A DNA stretch of 22,145 bases from an uncultured Bacilli bacterium. Its GTDB lineage: Bacteria; Bacillota_I; Bacilli_A; RF39; UBA660. Each line of letters starts with the position of its first letter. Position 1 is the first letter of the stretch. Below, piece after piece: positions 15,057 to 22,145 of the stretch. The notes below the pieces were generated by a model. The model was not told where the DNA came from. It searched no databases and worked only from the letters and a program-made list of their open reading frames with translations. The DNA is taken from contig CAKONF010000020.1 in NCBI GenBank assembly GCA_934097015.1, positions 1 to 22,145 of the forward strand, in the 5' to 3' direction. The position numbers and the translations under genes are program-made.

Positions 15057-15306
15057 TTACTTTTTTATTTAATCTTGCTTTTTGTCTATCACAAGTATTT
15101 TTCTTTACTAATCCTTTTGAACAAGCTTTGTCGATGTTAGATACAAATTTCTTAAGTTCAGTATTAGCTAAATCCTTGTCTTTATCTAAAATAGCTTTTT
15201 CTGTTCTTTTAATTGAATTTTTAACTTTAGCAGTATAGACATTATTAGCAATAGTAGTTTTAATATCTTGTTTTACTGACTTCTTAGAACTTTTAATATT
15301 AGGCAT
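15040..15306 (-). CDS. rpsT: 30S ribosomal protein S20
   Basis: An 88-aa basic helical protein of the 30S body that binds 16S rRNA. It starts MPNIKSSKKSVKQD, the typical S20 opening, and continues with Lys-rich helices (KVKNSIKRTEKAI, KGLVKKNTCDRQKARL). I chose ATG 15306-15304 rather than an upstream in-frame start that would add 14 residues, because AAGGAGC lies just before this ATG and the family always begins near MPNIKS. It is a one-gene unit with its own strong promoter and terminator. S20 has an unusual Cys pair (ACSKG, NTCDR) but is otherwise normal. Confidence 0.96.
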   Translation of the reverse strand: MPNIKSSKKSVKQDIKTTIANNVYTAKVKNSIKRTEKAILDKDKDLANTELKKFVSNIDKACSKGLVKKNTCDRQKARLNKKVKEMNN

Positions 15307-15338
15307 AATTCTCTGCTCCTTCCTTAAATACAATATAG

Positions 15339-15367
15339 ATTTTACCAAATTATTATATAAAATGCAA
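15339..15367 (-). promoter_or_regulatory. rpsT promoter
   Basis: Minus strand TTGCAT (15367-15362), 17-bp spacer, TAAAAT (15344-15339), with TG one base before the -10 (TGGTAAAAT). Confidence 0.6.
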
Positions 15368-15384
15368 ACAAAAACACGTTTTTA

Positions 15385-15413
15385 TTGAAAAAAAAATCAA
15401 TTTATTATATTAT
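15385..15413 (+). promoter_or_regulatory. Promoter of the first tandem surface protein
   Basis: TTGAAA (15385-15390), exactly 17 bases, TATTAT (15408-15413). AAAGGA (15434-15439) follows as the ribosome binding site. Confidence 0.65.
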
Positions 15414-15447
15414 TATATTATAAGTTAGATTATAAAGGATGGATCTT

Positions 15448-17115
15448 ATGAAAAATTCTATATTTAAAAGTTATGCAAAAAAAGTATTAAAAAGTCAAGC
15501 ATTTGTATCTGTTTTAATAGTATTTGTATTATCACTAGGTATAATTGGTACAAGTTATTCACTATATATGGATGTAGATAAAGATACTGATTACCAAATA
15601 GTACAAGTAGGAGATTTAGCAATATCATTTGATAATGGTAGTAATGTAATTAGTTTAACTAATATGACACCAACAGAAGATGAAAATGCAATTAAATTAA
15701 CAGATAATATATTTTCATTCTATGTATATAATACAGGAACATATAAAATAGATTATGATATAAATTTAGAAACAATAGATGGAAATGAAGTAGATCCAAA
15801 ATATATTAATTATCAAATATGTAAAGATAATGCTGATAATTGTACTCAAATAAATACATTAGGAACAAATACTTTAATAAGAAAAGAAATATTAGAAGCA
15901 AAAAAAGCAAGTAGTGAAACAAATCCAAGTGCATATTACTTTTTAAGAATATGGATAAATAATAAGTATCCAACAAATGAATTAAAATCAAATAATATAA
16001 AATTAAAAGTAGTAATAAATGCACAAAATCTTAGTGGAGAATTAGAAAGTACAAAAACTTTATCAGGAAAACTACTAAATGATGACAGAATAAAAATAAA
16101 TTATGATAAACCAAATTTCAACGAAATTGAAACAGAAGAAAAAGGATTATATCTAGCAGAAGATGATTATGGAACAAGTTATTATTTTAGGGGAACACAA
16201 AGTTATAATTATGTATCATTTGCAAATCAAATTTGGAAAATAATAAGAATAAATGGAGATGGAAGTATAAGACTAACGACAAAAAATGTTGTAGGTAAAT
16301 CTTATTATAATGAAAATACAGATGATAATGCATATGCAGGATACATGTATGGTTTAACTGGTGTAGAAACAAATGAAAATAGATGTTTAAAATCAAATGA
16401 AAGCAATGAAGTAGAAAATATAATAAGTACATACAGTACAAAAGAAACATGTGAATCAAATGGTGGAACATGGACTCAAACTGCATATGAAGCAACCCAT
16501 GCAAATATAAAAAATTCAACAGTAAAAGATTTTTTAGATAATTGGTACAGCACTAACATAGTTGGCAAAACTAATACAAATGGTGATTTATATACAGACT
16601 ATATATCTGACGAAATATTTTGTAATGAAAAAACTTTAACAAGCGAAAATGGTAAGGGGTATGCCAAAAACTTTAGTCTGTATTCAACTGGTAGAATTAT
16701 GAGCAGTAAGTCATCTCCTACATTTATATGTACTAAGAATGCAACAAATGATTTATCAAGATTTACAATGGAAAAACAAACTTTAAAAAATGGTTCTACA
16801 ACAAATGGAAAGTTAATATATCCAATAGGATTAGTTTCTGCCGATGAATTAAAATTTTCCGGATTAATTTATGGATCAAATACATCAGCAAACGGATTCT
16901 TATTAGCTCAAGGATGGTCTATGACGCCTTATCATTTCGAATCCAATAAATATGTTACGATTTTTATTGGCGGAGACCAAAAATATCCTATATGGACAAA
17001 TTCATCAAACAATCAACAAGCAATAATACATCCAGTAATAAATATAAAAAAAGATGTGCTTATAGAAAGTGGAGATGGAACATTATCTAATCCATATACA
17101 TTAAAATTAAAATAG
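15448..17115 (+). CDS. Tandem surface protein, copy 1 (TasA/camelysin-like N-terminus, WKIIRI domain)
   Basis: A 555-aa exported protein of unknown function. Residues 16-38 are a signal-type helix ending LGIIGTSYSLYMD, resembling SipW-dependent signal peptides of the TasA/camelysin group (G-T-[ST]-[YA] then a short acidic stretch). Residues about 48-195 look like a beta-sandwich (VQVGDLAISF, FYVYNTGTYKIDYDINL). A second domain from about 235 to the end begins SYYFRGTQSYNYVSFANQI, has WKIIRINGDGSIRL at 263-276, AGYMYGLTG at 297-305, TCESNGGTW at 334-342 and DNWYSTN at 364-370, and closes GDGTLSNPYTL. The start ATG 15448 replaces an in-frame ATG at 15439 because the latter overlaps the ribosome binding site. 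The ending is LSNPYTLKLK. It is nearly identical to copy 2. A biofilm-matrix or adhesin role is inference. Confidence 0.88.
   Translation: MKNSIFKSYAKKVLKSQAFVSVLIVFVLSLGIIGTSYSLYMDVDKDTDYQIVQVGDLAISFDNGSNVISLTNMTPTEDENAIKLTDNIFSFYVYNTGTYKIDYDINLETIDGNEVDPKYINYQICKDNADNCTQINTLGTNTLIRKEILEAKKASSETNPSAYYFLRIWINNKYPTNELKSNNIKLKVVINAQNLSGELESTKTLSGKLLNDDRIKINYDKPNFNEIETEEKGLYLAEDDYGTSYYFRGTQSYNYVSFANQIWKIIRINGDGSIRLTTKNVVGKSYYNENTDDNAYAGYMYGLTGVETNENRCLKSNESNEVENIISTYSTKETCESNGGTWTQTAYEATHANIKNSTVKDFLDNWYSTNIVGKTNTNGDLYTDYISDEIFCNEKTLTSENGKGYAKNFSLYSTGRIMSSKSSPTFICTKNATNDLSRFTMEKQTLKNGSTTNGKLIYPIGLVSADELKFSGLIYGSNTSANGFLLAQGWSMTPYHFESNKYVTIFIGGDQKYPIWTNSSNNQQAIIHPVINIKKDVLIESGDGTLSNPYTLKLK
15488..17066 (+). 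repeat. Long direct repeat, unit 1
   Basis: As far as I can compare by eye this 1579-bp block is identical to 17231-18809, including synonymous positions. Outside it, synonymous differences appear at 15480 and 15487, and a cluster of changes starts at 17067. Confidence 0.8.
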
Positions 17116-17127
17116 AAACTATTAATA

Positions 17128-17156
17128 TTGAAAAAAGAATAAATATATATTATCAT
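17128..17156 (+). promoter_or_regulatory. Promoter of the second tandem surface protein
   Basis: TTGAAA (17128-17133), exactly 17 bases, TATCAT (17151-17156). The hexamers and spacing parallel those of copy 1, but the surrounding intergenic sequence is unlike the copy 1 upstream region. Confidence 0.6.
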
Positions 17157-17190
17157 ATTAATATAAAGAGAGTGAAAAAGGATTGATACC

Positions 17191-18858
17191 ATGAAAAATT
17201 CTATATTTAAAAGTTATGCAAAGAAAGTACTAAAAAGTCAAGCATTTGTATCTGTTTTAATAGTATTTGTATTATCACTAGGTATAATTGGTACAAGTTA
17301 TTCACTATATATGGATGTAGATAAAGATACTGATTACCAAATAGTACAAGTAGGAGATTTAGCAATATCATTTGATAATGGTAGTAATGTAATTAGTTTA
17401 ACTAATATGACACCAACAGAAGATGAAAATGCAATTAAATTAACAGATAATATATTTTCATTCTATGTATATAATACAGGAACATATAAAATAGATTATG
17501 ATATAAATTTAGAAACAATAGATGGAAATGAAGTAGATCCAAAATATATTAATTATCAAATATGTAAAGATAATGCTGATAATTGTACTCAAATAAATAC
17601 ATTAGGAACAAATACTTTAATAAGAAAAGAAATATTAGAAGCAAAAAAAGCAAGTAGTGAAACAAATCCAAGTGCATATTACTTTTTAAGAATATGGATA
17701 AATAATAAGTATCCAACAAATGAATTAAAATCAAATAATATAAAATTAAAAGTAGTAATAAATGCACAAAATCTTAGTGGAGAATTAGAAAGTACAAAAA
17801 CTTTATCAGGAAAACTACTAAATGATGACAGAATAAAAATAAATTATGATAAACCAAATTTCAACGAAATTGAAACAGAAGAAAAAGGATTATATCTAGC
17901 AGAAGATGATTATGGAACAAGTTATTATTTTAGGGGAACACAAAGTTATAATTATGTATCATTTGCAAATCAAATTTGGAAAATAATAAGAATAAATGGA
18001 GATGGAAGTATAAGACTAACGACAAAAAATGTTGTAGGTAAATCTTATTATAATGAAAATACAGATGATAATGCATATGCAGGATACATGTATGGTTTAA
18101 CTGGTGTAGAAACAAATGAAAATAGATGTTTAAAATCAAATGAAAGCAATGAAGTAGAAAATATAATAAGTACATACAGTACAAAAGAAACATGTGAATC
18201 AAATGGTGGAACATGGACTCAAACTGCATATGAAGCAACCCATGCAAATATAAAAAATTCAACAGTAAAAGATTTTTTAGATAATTGGTACAGCACTAAC
18301 ATAGTTGGCAAAACTAATACAAATGGTGATTTATATACAGACTATATATCTGACGAAATATTTTGTAATGAAAAAACTTTAACAAGCGAAAATGGTAAGG
18401 GGTATGCCAAAAACTTTAGTCTGTATTCAACTGGTAGAATTATGAGCAGTAAGTCATCTCCTACATTTATATGTACTAAGAATGCAACAAATGATTTATC
18501 AAGATTTACAATGGAAAAACAAACTTTAAAAAATGGTTCTACAACAAATGGAAAGTTAATATATCCAATAGGATTAGTTTCTGCCGATGAATTAAAATTT
18601 TCCGGATTAATTTATGGATCAAATACATCAGCAAACGGATTCTTATTAGCTCAAGGATGGTCTATGACGCCTTATCATTTCGAATCCAATAAATATGTTA
18701 CGATTTTTATTGGCGGAGACCAAAAATATCCTATATGGACAAATTCATCAAACAATCAACAAGCAATAATACATCCAGTAATAAATATAAAAAAAGATGT
18801 GCTTATAGATAGTGGAGATGGAACAGAATCAAATCCATACACTTTAAAATTAAACTAA
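17191..18858 (+). CDS. Tandem surface protein, copy 2
   Basis: The same 555-aa length and architecture as copy 1, 75 bases after it. The protein differs only near its end (IDSGDGTESNPYTLKLN instead of IESGDGTLSNPYTLKLK); at DNA level there are two synonymous changes near the 5' end and a cluster over the last 17 codons. The ATG at 17191 is preceded by AAAGGA at about 9 bases. It has its own promoter, and a bidirectional terminator shared with clpP lies downstream. Having two separately promoted copies could raise dosage, or keep one available as a recombination donor. Confidence 0.88.
   Translation: MKNSIFKSYAKKVLKSQAFVSVLIVFVLSLGIIGTSYSLYMDVDKDTDYQIVQVGDLAISFDNGSNVISLTNMTPTEDENAIKLTDNIFSFYVYNTGTYKIDYDINLETIDGNEVDPKYINYQICKDNADNCTQINTLGTNTLIRKEILEAKKASSETNPSAYYFLRIWINNKYPTNELKSNNIKLKVVINAQNLSGELESTKTLSGKLLNDDRIKINYDKPNFNEIETEEKGLYLAEDDYGTSYYFRGTQSYNYVSFANQIWKIIRINGDGSIRLTTKNVVGKSYYNENTDDNAYAGYMYGLTGVETNENRCLKSNESNEVENIISTYSTKETCESNGGTWTQTAYEATHANIKNSTVKDFLDNWYSTNIVGKTNTNGDLYTDYISDEIFCNEKTLTSENGKGYAKNFSLYSTGRIMSSKSSPTFICTKNATNDLSRFTMEKQTLKNGSTTNGKLIYPIGLVSADELKFSGLIYGSNTSANGFLLAQGWSMTPYHFESNKYVTIFIGGDQKYPIWTNSSNNQQAIIHPVINIKKDVLIDSGDGTESNPYTLKLN
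17231..18809 (+). repeat. Long direct repeat, unit 2
   Basis: Second unit of the 1579-bp repeat, offset by 1743 bases from the first. The repeat covers almost the entire coding region but neither promoter region. Confidence 0.8.
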
Positions 18859-18877
18859 AAATTTAAAATAATAAAAT

Positions 18878-18918
18878 AAACAGGTATAAAATTGCAACAC
18901 TGCAACATACCTGTTTTT
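18878..18918. terminator. Bidirectional terminator between surface protein copy 2 and clpP
   Basis: AAACAGGTAT (18878-18887) pairs with ATACCTGTTT (18907-18916), enclosing a second hairpin TTGCA-ACAC-TGCAA (18892-18905). T runs follow on the plus strand, and T-rich sequence on the minus strand. Confidence 0.75.
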
Positions 18919-18922
18919 ACTT

Positions 18923-19489
18923 TTAAACAATATAATCTATTAAACCATATTTATTTGCTTCATCACTTGTAAAAAAATTATCTCTTTCAGTATCATTTTC
19001 TATAACATTTAATGGTTGACCTGTTAAATTAGATAACATTTTATTTAATAACTTTTTCTTTTTTATAATTCTTTTTGCTTGAATCTCAATATCAGTTGCT
19101 TGTCCGCTTGTATTTCCAAGAGGTTGATGAATCATTATTTCAGAATTTTTAAGTGCGCATCTTTTACCCTTAGTTCCGCTAGCAAGAATAATAGAAGCCA
19201 TACTTGCAGCGAGTCCAGTTGTAATTGTCCTAACATCACTTTTAATAAAATTCATTGTATCAATAATAGCAAGTCCACTAACAACACTACCTCCAGGACT
19301 ATTAATATAAATATCTATATCATTAGTATTTAATGAATCTAAATATAATAATTCACTAATTACTAAATTACTTAAATTATCATTTATTTCACCATTAATA
19401 AAAATAATCCTATTTTCTAACAATTTAGAATATATATCATAAACCTTTTCACCACTATTAGTTGTTTCTTGTATAGTTGGAATAAACAC
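18923..19489 (-). CDS. clpP: ATP-dependent Clp protease proteolytic subunit
   Basis: Serine peptidase core of the ClpXP/ClpCP proteases, a cytoplasmic 14-mer. The catalytic triad is intact: Ser96 in GLAASMASI, His121 in IMIHQP and Asp170 in NDTERDNFF (numbered from my start). Also typical are YINSPGGSV and the opening IPTIQETT-GE-YDIYSKLL. I start at GTG 19489-19487 (188 aa), because AGGG lies 8 bases upstream and the family starts M-x-[LI]-[IV]-P-T; the alternative GTG at 19498 would add three residues but falls within the ribosome binding site. No CtsR/HrcA box was recognised upstream. It is monocistronic and divergent from udk. Confidence 0.96.
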   Translation of the reverse strand: MFIPTIQETTNSGEKVYDIYSKLLENRIIFINGEINDNLSNLVISELLYLDSLNTNDIDIYINSPGGSVVSGLAIIDTMNFIKSDVRTITTGLAASMASIILASGTKGKRCALKNSEIMIHQPLGNTSGQATDIEIQAKRIIKKKKLLNKMLSNLTGQPLNVIENDTERDNFFTSDEANKYGLIDYIV

Positions 19490-19545
19490 GATTATCACCC
19501 TAATAATATTTTATAAAAAAATACAAATATAATACTAAAAAAAAT

Positions 19546-19597
19546 ATGACAAAATATTTACATATATGATAGAATATAATTAGTATAGTAAAGAGGG
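19546..19597 (+). promoter_or_regulatory. udk-gapA promoter and ribosome binding site
   Basis: ATGACA (19546-19551), 18-bp spacer, TAGAAT (19570-19575) with TG one base upstream (TGATAGAAT). A second -10-like TATAAT lies at 19575-19580. AGAGGG (19592-19597) precedes the ATG at 19603. Confidence 0.55.
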
Positions 19598-19602
19598 ATA
19601 AA

Positions 19603-21039
19603 ATGAAAGAAGAAAAAGCAGGATTAAAATTTATTTTTATAAATGCAGTTAAAGAAGTATTAAATGCAGATGTTTCATTTAACCACAGTTTAGATATTGG
19701 AATAAGAGGTAAATTCATTACAAATCATAAAGTAAATGCCACAGATATAAAAAATATAACAAATAAAATGAATGAATACATAGAAGGAAGTTATCCAATA
19801 TTAAAACTTAATGTTAGTAGTAAAGATGCAATTAATTACTATAATAGGTATAATGAAACAGAAAAAGCAGAAACTATAAATAACATGATAAATGAAACAA
19901 TTGTATTTAATGAATTATTAGGAAAATATAATTATTTTTATACTAATATAGTTAATAATACAAACCAAATAAAAAAATTTAAAATAATTAATTTAAATAA
20001 TAATGACTTTGTATTAATAGATGATATAGAAAATAAAAGGGAATTTATTCATAAAAAAAATATATTTAATGAATTTAATAATTATCATGAATGGATACAA
20101 AAACAAAATATAAATTATGTGTGTGATTTAAATAAAATAATATCATCTGGTAAAATAGAAGATTTTATCAAAAAAAATGATATTATTATAGATGATTCTA
20201 TAATGAAAATAGCACAAAATATAATTAGATTAAAAAAGAAAATAGTATTTTTAGGTGGGCCATCTAGTAGTGGTAAAACTACTAGTAGTAGAAAGTTAGC
20301 ACTTTATATAAATGCACTAGGAAAAAATACTGTTAAAATAAGCTTAGACGATTATTATAAAGAATTAGAAGAAATAAAACCTAATAGTGAAGGTAAATAT
20401 GATTTCGAATCTATAGATTCATTAGATTTAAAATTATTTAGAAATCAAATGATGGATTTATTAAATGGTAAAGAAGTAGTATTGCCAAAATATACTTTTG
20501 AAACAGCTTCTAAGAGCTTTAATAATGATCCAATTAAGCTAGGAACTAATGATATTTTAATAGTAGAAGGATTACATTGTTTAAATGATATTGTTAGTCA
20601 AAATATAGAAAAAAGAGTTAAATATAAAATATATGTTAGTCCTTTTATGCCAATGATGTTAGATAGACATAATTACATTTCTACAACAGATAATAGACTT
20701 ATTAGAAGAATAGTAAGAGATAATAGAACTAGAGGAGTAAATGTAGAAAAAACATTAGCAACATGGAAAGATGTAAGAGAAGGAGAAGAAAATTATATAT
20801 TTCCATATACAGATGAAGCAGATATAGTTCTTAACACAAGTTATATTTATGAATTAGGAGTTTTAAAAGTTTATGTAGAACCACTATTATATACAGTAAA
20901 AATGGATAGTCCATACTATGAAATGGCAAGAAGACTTTTAGATAGCTTGAAAGTATTCTTTCCAATTAGTAGTGAGTATTTAGCTAGCGATAATGTTTTA
21001 AGAGAATTTATTGGAAAATCAGAATTTAATGAAGGGTAA
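19603..21039 (+). CDS. Uridine kinase-like P-loop kinase with ThrRS-like N-terminal domain
   Basis: The 478-aa protein has two parts. Residues about 1-200 look like the editing-type second domain found in threonyl-tRNA synthetase and fused to many Bacillota uridine kinases (FIFINAVKEVL, then NHSLDIGIRG). Residues about 210-420 are a phosphoribulokinase/uridine kinase domain: P-loop GPSSSGKT at 219-226, SLDDYYK at 247-253, YDFESIDSLDL at 266-276, VEGLHCLND, and DRHNYISTTDNRLIRRIVRD with nucleotide and phosphate contacts. It should phosphorylate a nucleoside such as uridine, or another small substrate; the exact substrate is uncertain because this fusion subgroup is little characterised. gapA starts 8 bases after its stop, so the two are co-transcribed. 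Confidence 0.88.
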   Translation: MKEEKAGLKFIFINAVKEVLNADVSFNHSLDIGIRGKFITNHKVNATDIKNITNKMNEYIEGSYPILKLNVSSKDAINYYNRYNETEKAETINNMINETIVFNELLGKYNYFYTNIVNNTNQIKKFKIINLNNNDFVLIDDIENKREFIHKKNIFNEFNNYHEWIQKQNINYVCDLNKIISSGKIEDFIKKNDIIIDDSIMKIAQNIIRLKKKIVFLGGPSSSGKTTSSRKLALYINALGKNTVKISLDDYYKELEEIKPNSEGKYDFESIDSLDLKLFRNQMMDLLNGKEVVLPKYTFETASKSFNNDPIKLGTNDILIVEGLHCLNDIVSQNIEKRVKYKIYVSPFMPMMLDRHNYISTTDNRLIRRIVRDNRTRGVNVEKTLATWKDVREGEENYIFPYTDEADIVLNTSYIYELGVLKVYVEPLLYTVKMDSPYYEMARRLLDSLKVFFPISSEYLASDNVLREFIGKSEFNEG

Positions 21040-21047
21040 GGGATAAA

Positions 21048-22052
21048 ATGAAAAAGATAGCAATAAATGGATTTGGAAGAATAGGAAGACTTGCATTTAG
21101 ATTAATAGCAAACGAAAAAGATATGGAAGTAGTTGCAATAAATGATTTAACAAGTGCAGAAGAATTAGCATATTATTTAAAATATGATACTAATCATAGA
21201 AGTTTTGATGTAGATAAAATATCATTTGATAATGAATCAATAATTTATAATGACAAAAAAATACGTGTTTATAGTGAAAAAGATCCAAGTGTATTACCTT
21301 GGAGAGAACTAGATGTTGATGTGGTTTTAGAATGTACTGGATTATTTACAAAATTAGAAGATGCTTATAAACATGTAGTTGCAGGTGCAAAACATGTTGT
21401 AATAAGTGCACCAGGTAAAGGAAATATGAAAACTATAGTTTATGGAGTAAATAGTGATACATTAGACGGAACAGAAACAGTTATAAGCGCAGCAAGCTGT
21501 ACTACAAATTGTTTAGCTCCAGTAGTTGATATTATTAATAAAGAATATAAAATTGTTAAAGGATTCATGACTACTGTTCATGCAATTACAAACGATCAAT
21601 CAACATTAGATGTTCCTCATAAAAAAGGAATATCATCAAGAAGAGGAAGAGCAGCAAGCTTGAATATTGTACCAGCAACAACTGGAGCAGCAAGTGCAAT
21701 AGGAAAAGTCATACCAGAATTAGATGGAAAACTAGACGGTGGAGCATTTAGAGTACCAGTGGGTGATGGTTCAGTGGTAGATTTAACATTAGAATTAGAA
21801 AAAACTACAACAAAAGAAGAGATCAATAAATTATTTGAAGAAAAAGAAAGTGATTATATAAAAATAACAATGGATCCAATAGTATCAAGTGATATACTAG
21901 GAGCAAAATGTGGTTCACTTGTAGATGGATTATCTACAAAAGTATTGGATGTAGATGGAAAACAACTTGTAAAAATAGTATCATGGTATGACAATGAAAT
22001 GAGTTATACATCACAAATGATAAAAACAACAAAAGTATTATTAAAGATATAG
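21048..22052 (+). CDS. gapA: Glyceraldehyde-3-phosphate dehydrogenase
   Basis: Glycolytic enzyme converting glyceraldehyde 3-phosphate, NAD and phosphate to 1,3-bisphosphoglycerate. 334 aa, standard length. The Rossmann motif INGFGRIGR is at 6-14; Asp33 (after VVAIN) favours NAD over NADP. The active-site Cys151 is in SAASCTTNCLAP and the catalytic base His178 in TTVHAITNDQ. The C-terminal WYDNEMSYTSQM is typical. The ribosome binding site AAGGG overlaps the udk end. The usual partners pgk and tpiA are not visible; a terminator follows, so downstream glycolytic genes would need their own promoter or read-through. Confidence 0.97.
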   Translation: MKKIAINGFGRIGRLAFRLIANEKDMEVVAINDLTSAEELAYYLKYDTNHRSFDVDKISFDNESIIYNDKKIRVYSEKDPSVLPWRELDVDVVLECTGLFTKLEDAYKHVVAGAKHVVISAPGKGNMKTIVYGVNSDTLDGTETVISAASCTTNCLAPVVDIINKEYKIVKGFMTTVHAITNDQSTLDVPHKKGISSRRGRAASLNIVPATTGAASAIGKVIPELDGKLDGGAFRVPVGDGSVVDLTLELEKTTTKEEINKLFEEKESDYIKITMDPIVSSDILGAKCGSLVDGLSTKVLDVDGKQLVKIVSWYDNEMSYTSQMIKTTKVLLKI

Positions 22053-22070
22053 TAATTGACACTATATCTT
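22044..22070 (+). repeat. Perfect 10-bp hairpin across the gapA stop codon
   Basis: AAGATATAGT (22044-22053) pairs with ACTATATCTT (22061-22070) around AATTGAC. No T run follows, so it is more likely an mRNA-stabilising 3' hairpin than a terminator. Confidence 0.6.
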
Positions 22071-22088
22071 CCTAAATTGAAATTTGAA

Positions 22089-22113
22089 CCGCACCACTAG
22101 GGTGCGGCTTTTT
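22089..22113 (+). terminator. udk-gapA operon terminator
   Basis: CCGCACC (22089-22095) / GGTGCGG (22101-22107), 5-nt loop, then C and five T residues. It is the most G/C-rich stem in the window. Confidence 0.9.
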
Positions 22114-22145
22114 GATATAATAAAGGAGCCAATTCCCGGCAAGGA
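22113..22145 (+). promoter_or_regulatory. Extended -10 starting a transcript cut by the window edge
   Basis: TGATATAAT (22113-22121) is a consensus extended -10 and overlaps the end of the terminator T run. The expected transcript begins within the G/C-rich sequence GGAGCCAATTCCCGGCAAGG (22125-22144). That composition is unlike a coding leader here and suggests a structured RNA (riboswitch, tRNA or other), but too little is visible to identify it. Confidence 0.45.

Noticed and set aside
15304..15348. 14-residue N-terminal extension of S20
   Set aside because: It covers the ribosome binding site and promoter -10; S20 begins MPNIKS in the family.
15806..16519. Minus-strand ORFs of 72 and 110 codons inside surface protein copy 1, repeated in copy 2 (17549-18262)
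   Set aside because: Leu/His/Tyr-rich reverse reading of A/T-rich codons, no ribosome binding site; they recur only because the DNA repeat is identical.
15448..18858. Tandem repeat as an insertion sequence or transposon
   Set aside because: No transposase, terminal inverted repeats or target duplications; both units are full coding genes with separate promoters.
19500..19718. Minus-strand 72-codon ORF overlapping the udk start
   Set aside because: Antisense to the conserved N-terminus of the kinase and to its promoter; no SD site or known domain.
1..22145. Mollicutes genetic code (TGA as Trp)
   Set aside because: Trp is encoded by TGG throughout, and dnaB ends at a TGA exactly 4 bases before dnaI.
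1..22145. CRISPR array
   Set aside because: No regularly spaced short direct repeats were seen on either strand.
22122..22145. tRNA gene beginning at the right edge
   Set aside because: The G/C-rich start is compatible with several structured RNAs; without the rest, no cloverleaf can be tested.

Overview
The window comes from a very AT-rich, Gram-positive, spore-forming Bacillota. TGA is used as a stop (for example at 10394-10396) and TGG encodes Trp, so this is the standard bacterial code rather than a Mycoplasma code. The primosome pair DnaB/DnaI, TmcAL and a TGS-less uridine kinase fusion point to Bacilli. A clear GerE-like regulator and a SpoIIIAH-like protein show a sporulation heritage. 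Composition and the expanded family of 'WKIIRINGDGSIRL'-type surface proteins suit an uncultured gut Bacilli lineage (Erysipelotrichia/RF39-like), but the lineage is inference.

Layout. 1-1365: 3' part of a large surface protein. 1460-3110: dusB overlapping a small kinase-like gene. 3169-5973: uvrA. 5998-6333 (minus): Met/Asn-rich coiled-coil protein, back to back with trmB (6387-7016). 7047-7460: a gene-poor region holding a 32-codon hydrophobic ORF and, facing it, a predicted ~70-nt RNA with a near-consensus promoter and its own terminator. 7531-8643 (minus): tmcAL. 8644-9127: mostly non-coding with one doubtful 64-aa membrane ORF. 9128-11315: dnaB-dnaI replication-initiation operon. 11367-11855: membrane-anchored orphan. 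11872-12857 (minus): gerE, spoIIIAH and, upstream of them, two tiny look-alike ORFs with strong ribosome binding sites. 13137-14120: AI-2E/YtvI-type membrane protein, overlapping tail to tail with a secreted transglutaminase-like protein (14095-14988, minus). 15040-15306 (minus): rpsT. 15448-18858: two tandem 555-aa surface proteins, almost identical at DNA level inside the coding region but not in their flanks. 18923-19489 (minus): clpP. 19603-22052: udk-like kinase and gapA, followed by terminators and the start of an unidentified transcript cut off by the window.

How the parts relate. Most genes are housekeeping (tRNA modification, DNA repair, replication start, translation, proteolysis, glycolysis). 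The accessory interest lies in three places: the small-ORF/small-RNA module at 7047-7460, which looks like a type I toxin-antitoxin or other RNA-controlled peptide locus; the tandem micro-ORFs ahead of spoIIIAH-gerE; and the homogenised pair of SipW/TasA-like surface proteins. Promoters are repeatedly of the extended -10 type (TGnTATAAT-like) and sit only 10-25 bases upstream of the ribosome binding site. No CRISPR array, insertion sequence, rRNA or confident tRNA was seen.
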